Assembly (NCBI GenBank): GCA_905183005.1
Contig: CAJJDO010000047.1
Location: 197,180-261,179 of the forward strand
Direction: 5' to 3'
DNA: 64,000 nucleotides
Source: Paramecium pentaurelia
Lineage: Eukaryota > Ciliophora > Oligohymenophorea > Peniculida > Parameciidae
The translations under genes and the position numbers were made by a program. The notes below the pieces were generated by a model that worked only from the letters and a program-made list of their open reading frames with translations, was not told the origin of the DNA and made no database searches. This document shows positions 32,860 through 44,830 of this stretch, in pieces (the stretch's first letter is position 1; each line of letters starts with the position of its first letter).

Positions 32860-33929
32860 ATAACTCTGTATATTAATTTAGTTAATATTTAACCAACATT
32901 TTATTTAAAAATTATAAGAATCCCTCTAATGTTTAAAAACTTTAAACTATTTTACTTCTATATATTCATTATTATTTTGATCCATATATAAAAAATTTAT
33001 GATGTAAAAATGACTCTAAATTAAATTAAATATTTATTTTTTTAAAGAGAATTTCATTATCTTATCTTATCTTTAATTCTTAAATTAGATTTACAAATAA
33101 AAATTTCTCCATCTAATGATAAAGTAAGAGATTCTAACAAACAACTTAAATAATCAAGAAGATCATAGCATGCCAATCGTATTAATCATACTATTTAAAC
33201 AAAACTATTTTCAATTCAAATTTTTAATAATATAGAGTTTATATATCAAAAAATTTGTATGATTCTCACTTCCCTCATTGATTACTCTGTGGATTAGATT
33301 ATGAAATCTAATTTCCCCTAATAAAATTAGCTAATAAAGTTCGTGATTATAGTAATATTGTGGGATCTTCAAAATTTATTCTAGAACTTAAAATTCTTAT
33401 GTTTCTTTAGGTTTCTTTTTCTTTATTTCTTTTTAAAGGCTATATTTTGACTGTATCTGCAGATGAATTCATCTTAATTGAGGAATATAATAATTAATAT
33501 ATTTGATATGATAAATTTCGCTCATTTTTATTGAAAATCTTATTAAGGATTCTAAAGAACATTATACTTTATATTTAATTCATTAGATGAGATTAAGGTA
33601 AATCAATATTTGAAACCATTTTTATTTAAAATTGAAAACATGTAAGATTTTTAAAGAGTAAAATAATGAACTGAATATTTTGATTATAATAATTTGGAAT
33701 GAATAATAAATTAATATACAAATATTATATTGAATATAATCATGATTACATAAGGAAACCATCAAAGTAGTATTGAAAGTCAAAACTAGATTATGATATT
33801 ATTATATTTAATGTGAAATTTATGATTTAGAAATTATGAAGAAAATCAATAAATTTTAAAAATATAACTAGTAAGTAGGAAAATTTGAAAGCATATTACA
33901 AGTAATAATCATTGTAAATAAATAAAATT
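32860..33929. other. Long spacer with decayed coding-like fragments
   Basis: About 1.07 kb. Open pieces occur on the plus strand, such as a 137-codon frame around 33010-33450 containing ISPSNDKVRDSNKQLKQSRR, and in another frame KGYILTVSADEFILIEEYNN near 33437-33500. They do not join through plausible introns and no family is recognised. Probably an eroded gene or chance frames in AT-rich DNA. Confidence 0.35.
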
Positions 33930-34959
33930 ATGGGAAATGAATGTAAATGCTTTCAAGCTTAAGAAGAACCATCTTAAATATTGATTACAAAGAGTGAGAG
34001 ATCAAATGGCATACGAAAATAATTAATTAGCGAAAGGAAACTTTTAAATTAAAGAAGACATAATACTGAAACAATATATCAGTCAACCAATAATTGTTAT
34101 CAAAAATCTTCAAAGTTTTCATAAAGAAACGAAGCACCTTAAGGATTAAATTGTTACTTCTAAAGTATTAAGTCTTATAAAGAGTTTAATTCACTTTAAA
34201 CTCCTTATCAAAAATTTGAACTTACTTAATCGTTATAACAATAGAATACAGAGAAGAAAAAGTCTGATAGTAATTTGCTCTATGATGGGGATTGGGTAAT
34301 TCAATAAATCATAATAGTTAGGAGAGGTTAGAGATGGTTTTGGTGAATAAATTTGGAAAGATGGGGCTAGATATATTGGGGAATGGAGAAACAATTAAGC
34401 AAATGGTTATGGAATATTCTATCATGTTGATGGGGATATATATGAAGGATTTTGGAAGGATGATAAAGCACAAGGATATGGAGTATACATGCATAAAGAT
34501 GGATCTCGATATGAAGGGGATTGGGATTAAGATCTTTATCATGGAACTGGTTGTGAAACATGGATAGATGGTAGTAAATATGAAGGTCATTACTCAAAAG
34601 GTATGAAAAATGGATAAGGAATTTATAAATGGGCTGATGGGAGTTTATATGATGGATAATGGGAAGATAATAAAATGAATGGTTTTGGTAAATATACATG
34701 GGCAGATGGGAGATATTACGAAGGTTAATGGAAGAATGATATGATGCATGGTACTGGAACTTAAATATGGCCAGATGGAAGAAAATATGAAGGAAATTAT
34801 GAATTCGATTAAAAAAATGGTTTTGGTGTTATGGAATGGAGTAATGGAAAAAAATATGAAGGCTATTGGTTAAATGGTAAACAGCATGGAGAAGGTAAAT
34901 TAATAAGTGCAAATCAAGAACCAGTAGTATGCTAATGGAGAAATGGTTAGAGACTATGA
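33930..34959 (+). CDS. MORN-repeat protein with N-terminal acylation motif
   Basis: 335 residues, one 22-nt intron just inside the first MORN unit. N-terminus MGNECKCFQAQEEPS fits myristoylation at Gly2 with palmitoylatable cysteines. Residues ~1-105 are basic and S/Q/N-rich. Then about nine consecutive ~23-residue MORN repeats, each with Y-x-G-x-W/Y and a G-x-G turn: YDGDW, YIGEW, YEGFW, YEGDW, YEGHY, YDGQW, YEGQW, YEGNY, YEGYW. The C-terminus is short (QWRNGQRL). MORN arrays bind membranes or cytoskeleton in ciliates; precise role unknown. Confidence 0.92.
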
Positions 34960-35234
34960 AAATTAAATATGTAATTAATTATATGATTTTAAATATTGAA
35001 AATAATACCTTCTACTTTTATAATCTAAACCAACATATATCATACTTTCTAATTCAGTACATTAAAAATATAGAATTATAAAATAAATAATTGAATTTTG
35101 GAATATACTTTTGGTTTATCAAATGTAAGATGATCAATAGGTTATCATTTTTTAAATTAGTTATTAAATGTAATACTCATAGATATGTATCATAAAATTT
35201 ATATTTGGAAATAAAAAGCATAAAAAATACATTA

Positions 35235-36158
35235 TCAATTAGATCTATAAGAACTTTAGTTGTTATTATCCCATCCTCTAACTGAAGGTAAAACGACTAA
35301 ATTTGTGAATTTAAGAGGATCAAGATTTAGATTAGATATTTTTTTATTATTATGCAAATGGATTGGTTTAGCATCTTTTGAAACATCAGGAATCTTATTT
35401 CTAATAAGTTCTGATTTCATTAATTTAAGTTTAAAGATCTTCATTTCTTCATCTTAATTGAAATGAAATGAGGGCATTTATAATTTGATTGAGAATTTAG
35501 ATTCTTTTTAATCATGACAGTTCTCTTTTGATGATTTATATTCTCTTCTATTTTTGAAGAGCTTTTTATCATATAAATAAAGATTTCTATATTTTTATAA
35601 TTAACTTCTTTATGAATTTGGTTATTTAAGTGTTGAAGGGTGATCTTGAATAGAGTTTTTTCTACATGATAATTCTACCAAAATTTTAAGATCTTCAGTT
35701 TAATGTCTATCCTAGATTGAATATAATCTATTAGGTCGTTATAATATAGTGTTTTTTCTTGAAAATGATTCTTATCTGTTAAAATTCATCAGAGAAATAA
35801 TAAAATTAATTAGTCTTAATAATTTGTTATATATAGAACTATTCTTTTTTATATTTCTATTTAAGTTTAAATTTGATTCTAAAATATTAGAAATAATGTC
35901 ATTGTTTTTATGAATATAATTAATACTTTTAATTTCATATGAATAAACTCTAAGGTATTCTAGATTCTATTATTTTTAATTGTGTTCATTACTATTATTA
36001 TTGAATATTATTTATTATAGATTTGGTTATTTAAATAATATTCTTATTGAATTTGTTTTAAGTTTATTTAAATTATTATATAGAACTCTTAACAAGATTT
36101 AATATTGGGTTATTAAATTAGAGATAAGATACAAGAATTGATTAAAGTATATGTACAT
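35235..36158 (-). CDS. Basic asparagine/lysine-rich hypothetical protein, 307 residues
   Basis: Continuous ciliate-code frame from ATG 36158 (MYIYFNQFLYLISNLITQYQ) to TGA 35235. The first 60 residues are hydrophobic/neutral and may not be coding; a later start is possible. Protein-like part: SFSRKNTILQRPNRLYSIQD, HQTEDLKILVELSCRKNSIQ, MKSELIRNKIPDVSKDAKP, LKFTNLVVLPSVRGWDNNNQ. No domain recognised. Convergent with the MORN gene (275 bp apart). Confidence 0.5.
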
Positions 36159-36246
36159 TATAATAAGACAAAGAATAATTATTGTTTTTTTCTGTTTAAA
36201 GTGATGAGTTAAGCTTAATAATTATAAAAAAAAGTGATATAAAATT

Positions 36247-37302
36247 ATGAAACCTTTAAATAAAAATGTATAAGTAATTCATAATTGGCATGATGGTCCA
36301 GTTAGAGTGAATCTAAAAAAATATTGGAAAAAGAATCCCATGGATTACATTTAATTACCTAAACCTTATTCTTAAAAGAATAAGATAACTTATTCTAAAA
36401 GAATCATTAATGATTTCGTTGAAGTTGTCAATAATAGATAAGAGATGGTTAATGGTATTGTTGAAACAGCCAATCATTTTTAGATGGCATCATCAAAAAT
36501 ATAAGATTGTTTTGCAGAGTTTTATGGTCCTGAAACAAAATGTCAATAAGAATTAGACAAAGTTTTAGATAATGTAAAACCTGAATTTAGATACATAAAA
36601 GCAATAGCACATTAAAATCTAAAAAAAATACATAGTCTTTTAAGAAAGTAAAAATAGGAAACTCAATAAGAATTGCATCCATTTAAAATAATGACTAAGA
36701 AAGATAAATTATTTTTATTAAGTGATCCAAAAAATGCAGATATTCTAAAAAGTGATTCCAGATAATCTAGAACAGAAACTGTTACTATTACTCCTGGAGA
36801 GGATAAGTTTACATCTTAATATAAAATGATGATACAAAAAGAACATTAAAGAGAATAACAAAAATAAAATATGATTTAAATTAGATTGTTTGATAGTTAA
36901 CTTAAATATTAAGGTGATGACTATATTAAATAGAATATATTCAAATCAAACATGAAACATACTTACACTCCTAAAAATAATGATAAAAATTATTATGTTA
37001 ATAATTTGAGACATTCTACTTAAGAATCTATTGAATTTAATACTCCATCACATTTTAAAACTACTATCCATAGTCGTTAAATAAGCAATTATATATCCCC
37101 TAATGGTTCTCAAGACCTATGTATTGGTTATGATACTATCAAAGAAAATAAAGATAAATCATAACATATTAATGAAACTATTAAAAAGAGATCGTATCGC
37201 TCTTTTAAAGATTTAATAAGCTAAACTAATACTTTATAAGTTAGAAATATGACAGATACTAAATAATACACAAGAACATCATCTTAACCTATACTTATGT
37301 GA
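36247..37302 (+). CDS. Basic hypothetical protein, 351 residues
   Basis: Intronless frame MKPLNKNVQVIHNWHDGPVR to HTPLQ-free end TSSQPILM. First ~140 residues are helical (FVEVVNNRQEMVNGIVETAN; CQQELDKVLDNVKPEFRYI; HSLLRKQKQETQQELHPF), the rest is charged and S/T/N-rich (SDSRQSRTETVTITPGEDKF). No signal peptide, TM or known motif. 88 bp from the divergent start at 36158. A structural or ciliary protein is possible but not shown. Confidence 0.7.
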
Positions 37303-37424
37303 TGCTTTTAATTATCATTTTAATTTTATTTACAAATTATAAAATACTTATTTTCATAATATTTACAGGATTATCTTAAGTTTTGATCTTTATAAATGAA
37401 AAACCTACAAAACACTTATTAATT

Positions 37425-39240
37425 ATGATATAAGAAGCTTATTTCATTTGTGTGAGTGCCCAATGTTAGTAAGATAGAATATTAAATGATTGGGAATCAA
37501 TTGTGGCTCATCAAAATGAAGGTCATGAAGTATTAGAAAAAGAGGATTTAATTAATACCATAAATGCTAAATTAAATAAGAAAAAGGCTACATTGCTTTA
37601 AGATTTATTGGCTAGAATCCACAAAATAATGATTAATTAGGAAGATGCTTTGATATCATTTATAAATCAAACATTTTTTGAAACCTATAAAAATTGGAAA
37701 GAATAAATCTAATCATATTAACAATTTCAAGATTATCTACTTCCTAATCAAATTGATTAAGATACAACAATTTCTAAACTAATAGATGTATATTAGAATT
37801 TAGATAATGAATAACTTCATTTTTTTAAAGATTGTTTATATTAGACAGAATATCAATATAATGAACTTTAAAAATAAATTAAGTTGCATTTCACTAAAAC
37901 TGATTAAGAATTTAAATTACTCCAATAATCTTTATTTAATTAAATAAAAGAAAACAAAAGATAAAGAGAATTTAAATTATAATAATATCAATAAAATGAA
38001 AATAAAATTATAAATCTTCAAAGTGTCTAATCATAATCTATTCCAATAATATAAAAAGATAAATTAATCATTAATACAATTGATAATAATAATATGCTTA
38101 AAGAAATTTAATTAAAAAGCGATTTTCAAAATCAAAAGGATCCCCTTATTATAACTGAATAAAGAGATTAATCATAAAAGAATCATATCAATCTTTAAGA
38201 AAATGGAAATGGTTAAAATATGAATAACAACAATAATAAATAAAATGAAAAATAACAAAAATATATTGTATTAACTAAATAAAATTAAGCTCGTAAAAAT
38301 TAGAATTTTGAACAATAACCCCATCTTAAATAAAATATCTAAGAACAATCTTAAAGTCCAATTCTATCATAAGAAATCTAATACTAATAATAAATCCAAT
38401 CATCAGAAAATATTATTAATTGTAATTCAACAAAGTAAATTATTGATACTATCCCTTAGAATCAAAAATTACCTTTAAGAGGATATAAAGATAATTAATA
38501 ATAATTATAATAATAAAATAATAATATTGTATAATAGAATACTCAAAATAGTAATAGTAAAATCTAATTACCCCCTGATTAATCTATTAAAAAAAATAAT
38601 GAAATTGTTCAAGAAGTAAGTTTGTCACCACAAAAACCTCCACCTTTAAAAGGATATAAGGATAGATAAACTGAAGAATAAAAAGTGATCAAATTGGCAA
38701 GATCTAATGATAAAAGAAATTATTTAGATACTGATCAAATAAAAGAAATATAATAAAATACATCTAAAAGATTTGATATTGATAAATCTGAAAAACATAT
38801 GAAATATTCTAATAAATTTAGCACAATATTTAGTATAAAAGAATGTTTTGCTATTGTGGAGGGTGTTTTTAAATTAACAGAATAGAATTAATTTCATATT
38901 TATATAAGATCTTCAGTTGAAAATTATGAGATAGAAGCAGGAATGGTTAATTTAACTTAAATTAAATAAAAGTAAGTCTTTCCAAAAATTTATGGAATCA
39001 ATGAAAAAGGAGGTAATATCTATATTAATATTATTAGAATGTTTATCAACTTAAATAAAAACTCCAATTTAATTGCTTTTGAATTGTTCTTACTTATTTG
39101 CTTTTATAAAAGAAGAGAAAACTCTTGTGTGTTTAGATTTAATGAAAAATATTCAATATGCAATTAAATTACCAAACGATGAAATTTCAGATTATGTGTT
39201 TTTTATCAAAATGAGCAACCTAGAAGTCTAACTCATTTGA
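37425..39240 (+). CDS. Q/N-rich protein with helical N-terminus and beta-rich C-terminus, 596 residues
   Basis: Frame from MIQEAYFICVSAQCQQDRIL with one 25-nt intron near the 3' end. Residues 1-190 are helical coiled coil (LINTINAKLNKKKATLLQDL; FKDCLYQTEYQYNELQKQI) and resemble the region after B-box fingers in ciliate B-box/kelch proteins, although the cysteines are degenerate. Residues ~190-450 are Q/N/K-rich low complexity with two repeats of LPLRGYKDN / PPLKGYKDR. The C-terminal ~130 residues look globular (KFSTIFSIKECFAIVEGVF; YLFAFIKEEKTLVCLDLMK; a propeller-like blade). Function unknown. Confidence 0.68.
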
Positions 39241-39516
39241 ATTATTGAAATATTTTATAAAATAATCAAAAATTATATATTATATTATAATTTTCTTATT
39301 ATTCTTAAATTTATAATAAATGAGAAAATATAAACTAAAAAATTTAATTGTTAAAAATATAAAATTAAATTTGATTTTCTTCAAAAATTAATTACTTTAT
39401 TTAATATGAATTATTAGGAATCTTTAATATCAATAAAGTTAGTTCTTTGTTGTTTATATAAGTTATAATTGTAACAATTTATTTTTATAAAAGATGAATT
39501 CATTTTCATTTAATTA

Positions 39517-41536
39517 ATGAATAATTTTAAAACAGGAGTCAAGGTATGTTTCTATATTAAAGAGATAGTTTGGGAAAATCAAAGTACTCAATGTGGCAGA
39601 GAAACCATCTGTAGCCAGGTCAATTGCAAACGTGCTTGCTCGTGATCATACAGTAGAAGAAACTTAATCTCCATATAACAAATTATTCAAATTCAATTAT
39701 AAGTTTGGAGATTAGGAAGCTGAGATGTGGATTACATCTGTTACAGGGCATTTAAAGAGTTTGAGATACCCAAAGAAATATTAGAAATGGGATTAATGGG
39801 ATCCTCTCATTATATTAAAAGATGCAGAAATTGAAAATATAATTCCTAATGACAAGAGTATTGTAAGATACTAAAAATAGGATTTTTGGAAGGGAATTTA
39901 TAAGTATTTGCAAAGGAATGTAGTCAATTAATTCTCTGGTTAGATTGCGATAGAGAAGGTGAAAATATTGCATTTGAAGTTCTGGAGGTTTGTAAAGATT
40001 CAAATCCATAAATTTAAGTACATCGAGCTCATTTTTCAGCAGTCACCTATGTTGATATTAAGAAAGTAGATTATAATCATAATATAATATTATAGGCTTT
40101 AGATAATTTAAAATAGCCAGATGCAAATTTATCTAATTCTGTACTTGCTAGATAAGAAATAGATCTTAGAATAGGAGCATCATTTACTAGATTTCAAACT
40201 CTGTTATTATAATAGCAATTTAATTTATCATCTATTATTAGTTATGGTCCATGTTAAATTCCTACATTAGGATTTGTTGTATAAAGATAAAAAGAGATTG
40301 ATTCATTTGTGAAAGAGAAGTTTTGGTTTATATAATGTGAAGATTAAACTGGATGTGTATTTAATTGGAGTAGAGGGAATATTTTTGATGAAATGATTGT
40401 ATTAATATTATTTGAAAGATGTTTTACAGAATAAGCAAAGATAATTGATGTTTAATAAAAAGAAGTTTAAAAATGGAAACCTTATCCTTTATCAACTATT
40501 GAATTTGAAAAATTGGCTTCAAAAAAATTAAAAATATCTGCTCATAAAGCTATGGAATTAGCTGAGAAATTATATAATAGAGGTTTTATTAGTTATCCAA
40601 GAACTGAAACCAATAAATTTCCACCAACTATTAACTTATAAAATATTATTAGAGATCAAATTAATCATCCTGTATGGGGAGAATTTGCATAAAGTTTAAT
40701 TAATCATAACTTTGATTAACCAAGGGCTGGTAATAAAGATGATAAAGCTCATCCTCCTATACATCCTGTTAAAATGATGCGTTAATCAGATGCATAAACA
40801 GAATAAGAATGGGAAATTTATTAATTAATTACAAGACATTTCTTAGCATGTTGTTCTAAAAATGCTAAAGGGTCTGAAACTACACTTAATCTATAAGTAT
40901 AAGAAGAATCCTTTTATAAACAGGGCTTGGTTATAATTGAAAAAAATTACTTAGAAATTTATCCTTATGATGAATGGTCATAATCTTAAGTTCCAAATTA
41001 TAATAAAGGAGATATGGTATAAATTAAATTAAAGATTCAAAATGGTAAAACATCTCCTCCTAAACCTTTGACTGAATCTGAATTAATTGGTATGATGGAT
41101 AAAAATGGTATAGGAACTGATGCTACAATTCATGAACATATTAATACTATTTAAGAAAGAGAATATGCAATTAAAAAAGGTTAAACTATAAAACCAACTA
41201 AACTTGGGTTAGCATTAGTTGAATCCTATGAAATACTAGGCTTTACATTGCATTAACCACACCTAAGAGCTGTTATGGAATAAAGAATGAATGAAGTAGC
41301 TTAAGGAACGAAATAAAAAAAAGAAATAGTAGAAGCAACAATTACTGAAATGAGTGTAATTCTAAAAGAACTTTAAGGAAAAAGAAATTAAATATTATCT
41401 ACATTTGGTTAGTATATAGAAGCATTAAAAGATTATGATGAAAATAATGATGATGATAATACATAAAATAGAGACTTAAACTAATAATAAAATTCATAAT
41501 AAAAAAAAAAACATAAATTACCAAAAAAATAACAAC

Positions 41537-41633
<97 letters not shown>

Positions 41634-42411
41634 TTAACAATAACAATAATAATAAAATTATTCATAATAATGTAATAAATGTGGAACATAATTAGTTGAA
41701 ATTAAATAAATCAATGGTTAAATTCTTGAAATTTGTTTAAAATGTTGTTTAGGTTAAGAAAAATCTTAAAATTTTAATAGTATAAATAACTTTGAATCAA
41801 AATCTTAAAATAATACTACTTCTAATTTTCAATCAAAATCTTTTAAAACATCCAATATTGAAGAAACTTTCTAATGCAATTAGTGTAAAAATTAAATGAA
41901 AATTAGATAATCTAAATTAAAGAATTCTTATTTTTTTGGTTGTCTTGGTTATCCTTAATGCAATTAAGCAATATTCTTACCTGATTATATTAAATCTATA
42001 TAGAGGATAGATAAAAAATGTAAAAAATGTAATTCCAATTTATTTCAAACTGAATATTCTGAAAATTCAACTTTATAATAATAAAAATCTCAATCACTAT
42101 GTCTATATCCTGAATGTTCTGAAGGTTTGAAGACTGAATGGAAAAATCAAAATAGAGAATCGTAATAAACAAATATATATAATTCAAAATCAAAATAGGG
42201 CTTCTTAATGAGACAAATATAATGCAAGAAATGCAATTAGTTTGGACATTATGAAGATGTATGTAATATTAGTACTAAAACAATGATTTCTTAAGTAGAT
42301 TCTAATTAAGAAGAAAAAAAAGATAAACTCTGTCCTTCATGTGGTGTCATAGGAAGGCATCCTAAAGGTTCCGTCTGTCCTATGAAAAAGGTTAAGAAGA
42401 AAAATTAATGA
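39517..42411 (+). CDS. TOP3A: DNA topoisomerase III with polyglutamine insert and C-terminal zinc fingers
   Basis: Type IA topoisomerase, 938 residues after introns of 25, 23 and 30 nt. Toprim domain: KVLNVAEKPSVARSIANVLA and WLDCDREGENIAFEV. Core: RQEIDLRIGASFTRFQT, SYGPCQIPTLGFVVQRQKEI, active-site tyrosine in RGFISYPRTETNKFP, then KAHPPIHPVKM and GIGTDATIHEHINTIQ. After the core comes a (TAA)31 codon run encoding polyglutamine at 41539-41631, then zinc fingers: CNKCGTQLVEIK, CNQCKNQMKIRQ..GCLGYPQC, CKKCNSNLF, and a CCHC knuckle CKKCNQFGHYEDVC, ending CPSCGVIGRHPKGSVC. Acts with a RecQ helicase in dissolving recombination intermediates. Start chosen because the first intron joins MNNFKTGVK to the core. 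Confidence 0.95.
41539..41631 (+). repeat. (TAA)31 trinucleotide repeat coding for glutamine
   Basis: 31 perfect TAA units in frame inside the TOP3 gene, flanked by CAA/TAA-mixed codons (CAACAA before; TATTAACAATAACAA after). In standard code these would all be stops; here they form a polyglutamine linker between the catalytic core and the zinc-finger tail. Confidence 0.95.
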
Positions 42412-42423
42412 TCTCAACTTAAT

Positions 42424-42618
42424 TCATTTAAATTTATGAAGTAAAATTATAGCTTCAATTACTTTCATCAATCGGTATCGATATTCCAAATATTCTGGGT
42501 GTTGTTAACAAAATTCTATGGCTAATTAAGCAGCATCAGTTTTATCTTGTACTTCTATCAAGTCAACCTTTTATTCTTTAAATTTGATTGATATAAAAAA
42601 GTTTTGATTTTAGTTCAT
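42424..42618 (-). CDS. Small hypothetical protein, 64 residues
   Basis: Frame MNQNQNFFISIKFKEQKVDL, IEVQDKTDAAQLAIEFCQQH, PEYLEYRYRLMKVIEAIILL, ending HKFK. Composition and helical pattern look genuine. Another exon upstream is possible, since an intron-like GTATTTTTAATT...TTCTAG precedes it. Its stop is only 12 bp from the TOP3 stop. No domain recognised. Confidence 0.55.
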
Positions 42619-42696
42619 TCAATTTTCTTCTGCTTCTAGAATTTAATTTAAATTAAAAATACTTTTCATTAACATAAATTATTGTCAAAAACATAG

Positions 42697-43107
42697 ATGA
42701 ATCTAGATGATCAAATGGAAAGATGTGATGTAGAATATTGTAAAAGAAGAGATTTCTTACCATTTAAATGTACATTATGCAATAAAAAATTTTGTCTTGA
42801 ACATAAGGAATTAAAAGAACATGAATGCCCATTTTAATTTGCAGAAAGGAAAGCTCTTAAATGTAATTAATGCAATTAAGTTATAAATTATCTTTCAACT
42901 TAATTTGAAATTGATGTTTTGAAGTAGCATGTCTGTTAAAAGATTAATGTAGAAAAATCAAGATGTCCACAATGCAAAATTACTTTAAATGATCTTAATA
43001 AATTTCATTGTACTTCATGTAAAAGGCTAGTATGTTTAAAACATAGAATGAAAGATGATCATGAATGTGAGAAATTCAGTAAATTTAATTATTGCATACT
43101 AATGTGA
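42697..43107 (+). CDS. Tandem AN1-type zinc-finger protein (ZFAND2-like)
   Basis: 136 residues, intronless. First AN1 finger near residues 10-40: CDVEYCKRRDFLPFKCTLCN, KKFCLEHKELKEHEC. Second near 88-125: CPQCKITLNDLNKFHCTSCK, RLVCLKHRMKDDHEC. This paired arrangement with a short linker (LKCNQCNQVINYLSTQFEID) matches ZFAND2/AIRAP, proteasome- and Cdc48-associated stress proteins. The C-terminus lacks the UIMs and prenylation box of animal ZFAND2B. Function in protein quality control is inferred from family. Confidence 0.9.
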
Positions 43108-43397
43108 TTTAAAAGTTATTTGTATATGTTTAACTAGTACTAAATATTTATATTAATTACCTATTTATTCAAAATTCACTTGTATAATAATTTTATGCTA
43201 AAAATGATAAGAATAATCTCTCCATTTTAATATCGAAAATTAAAAAATTTTAATTGATTGTTAAACTCTAAAATATATAGATATTTAAGATAATAAATAT
43301 CAGAATGAATTATTTTCAACTTTTTAATAATACATATATTTTCTTAGAAATACTTTTATGTAATTAATAAAAATATATAGTTAAATACATATTATTC

Positions 43398-43796
43398 TCA
43401 CTTAAATTATCTACTTTCAGATTTATCTAAAGATTTTGAATAAATTTATATTGTATAAAATGAATTGCAGGGTTATCTAATAATCCTTTTTTATTTAGCT
43501 AATTGTTTATTAATTGTGAATTGTAAATTATAAATAGCAGGTTATCTTTATGAACTCATTTTAGTTTGAGGCATGATTGTAGTTTCGTTTGTCTCAAAAA
43601 CAAAATAGTCCAAATATTCAGTCTTAATTTGAAGTTTATTTTGTTTGGCTTTTTGAATTCTTTAATCTAAGGGAGCTCTAATACCTTCAATATATATTCC
43701 ATTGAGTCGCTTTGACTTCTACTTAGAACTTAAACTTCTTCTTTGAAGTAAGTGATTGAATAAATTTGTTCTACCCCTTAAAGGAGTTTACTGCAT
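43398..43796 (-). CDS. Basic hypothetical protein, 132 residues
   Basis: Intronless frame MQQTPLRGRTNLFNHLLQRR, SLSSKQKSKRLNGIYIEGIR, APLDQRIQKAKQNKLQIKTE, YLDYFVFETNETTIMPQTKM. The last ~45 residues (QRQPAIYNLQFTINKQLAKQ to SESRQFK) are more uncertain and could be read-through of a missed intron or stop. Strongly basic N-terminus suggests nucleic-acid or cytoskeleton binding, not shown. No family. Confidence 0.55.
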
Positions 43797-43974
43797 AAAT
43801 TAATATATAATCCCATAAATTTTATATATGGAAAAGGTATATTAATTGAAGTATTAAATCATTAAATAATTAAGATGATGAAATTTGATAGGGACATCTG
43901 CTTATTATGATGAACATATCTTCGCTAGCTCTGATTCAATATACTATTTTTATTGAATTTAAAATAATATATAT

Positions 43975-44820
43975 TTATCATAAATATAATATTAGGATTG
44001 GCAATACTAGTCAGTGTAATAGCATAGAATGCAATCATATGTAGTGGTTTCATTAGAATTCAAAAGGAATATAAATAAGATATAAATGTTAATCAAATTG
44101 AAATGAAACTATTGGGATCAAACAATCAATTTATTAAATATATCGAAAAATCAGAAAATGGTTTCTACTCTATAGAAATATAAGAAGATCCTTCTTATTT
44201 TATCGATTATATTATTTTCATTTAAACAAAAGAAAAAGGTTTTGTAGCCACTCCAAGCTAAATTAATTTAAAATTCCATTCAAAATCATTTGATGAGGCA
44301 AGCTCTTTTTGTAATAAACAGTTAAATTTCTCTATAAAGAGAGTACCTATGGAAGAGCCAAAAGGATAATAATAGCAATAATAATAATAAATAAATAGAA
44401 AAAGAAAAAGAGGTTTGCTAATAGTTCTATAAGAAATTAGTTATTATTTAGAATAATATTAAGGAAGATTCTTAAGTTTTTAGAACTACTTTGAATTTGA
44501 AACAAATGAAGCAAAAATTTAAAAGTATAATTGGTTGTTGAGAAAACAAAAGAAAAAGGAGAAAGTACCATTAAGTAATTAAATTTCGAATAAAGTATAT
44601 CAAAGACAGAATTACTAACTAAATAAGTAACTATTGATCCAGTAAAATACTATTTATATTTAGATAATATTTACCATAAAGAAAGAAACATCATCAAAAG
44701 AGTAAAATAAGGGATTTTAAGTATTTGCTTCATTATTTATTTTTGGATTAGTTTTGGCTATGTTTAATTATGATAAAATATTTAAAAAAAATGATTCTAT
44801 ATCATTCTACTAATAGATGA
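43975..44820 (+). pseudogene. NOMO-like ER protein fragment without recognisable start
   Basis: The readable frame is INIILGLAILVSVIAQNAII (a signal-peptide-like segment lacking an ATG), then CSGFIRIQKEYKQDINVNQI, EMKLLGSNNQFIKYIEKSEN, GFYSIEIQEDPSYFIDYIIF, similar to the N-terminal beta-sandwich of NOMO, an ER complex subunit. A Q-run and basic stretch follow (QQQQQQQINRKRKRG). Beyond 44520 two frames compete; one gives KTELLTKQVTIDPVKYYLYL and the other a possible terminal TM segment VFASLFIFGLVLAMFNY. NOMO is ~1200 residues, so this is either a truncated gene, or a short ciliate paralogue with an unusual 5' end. Confidence 0.45.
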
Positions 44821-44830
44821 ATCTTAAAAA

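Noticed and set aside
34318..34699. Three overlapping frames on both strands at the MORN gene
   Set aside because: Out-of-frame and antisense shadows created by the regular MORN repeats; the true frame uses TAA/TAG as Gln.
41399..41689. Minus-strand frame of almost pure isoleucine
   Set aside because: It is the antisense of the TAA polyglutamine repeat in topoisomerase III.
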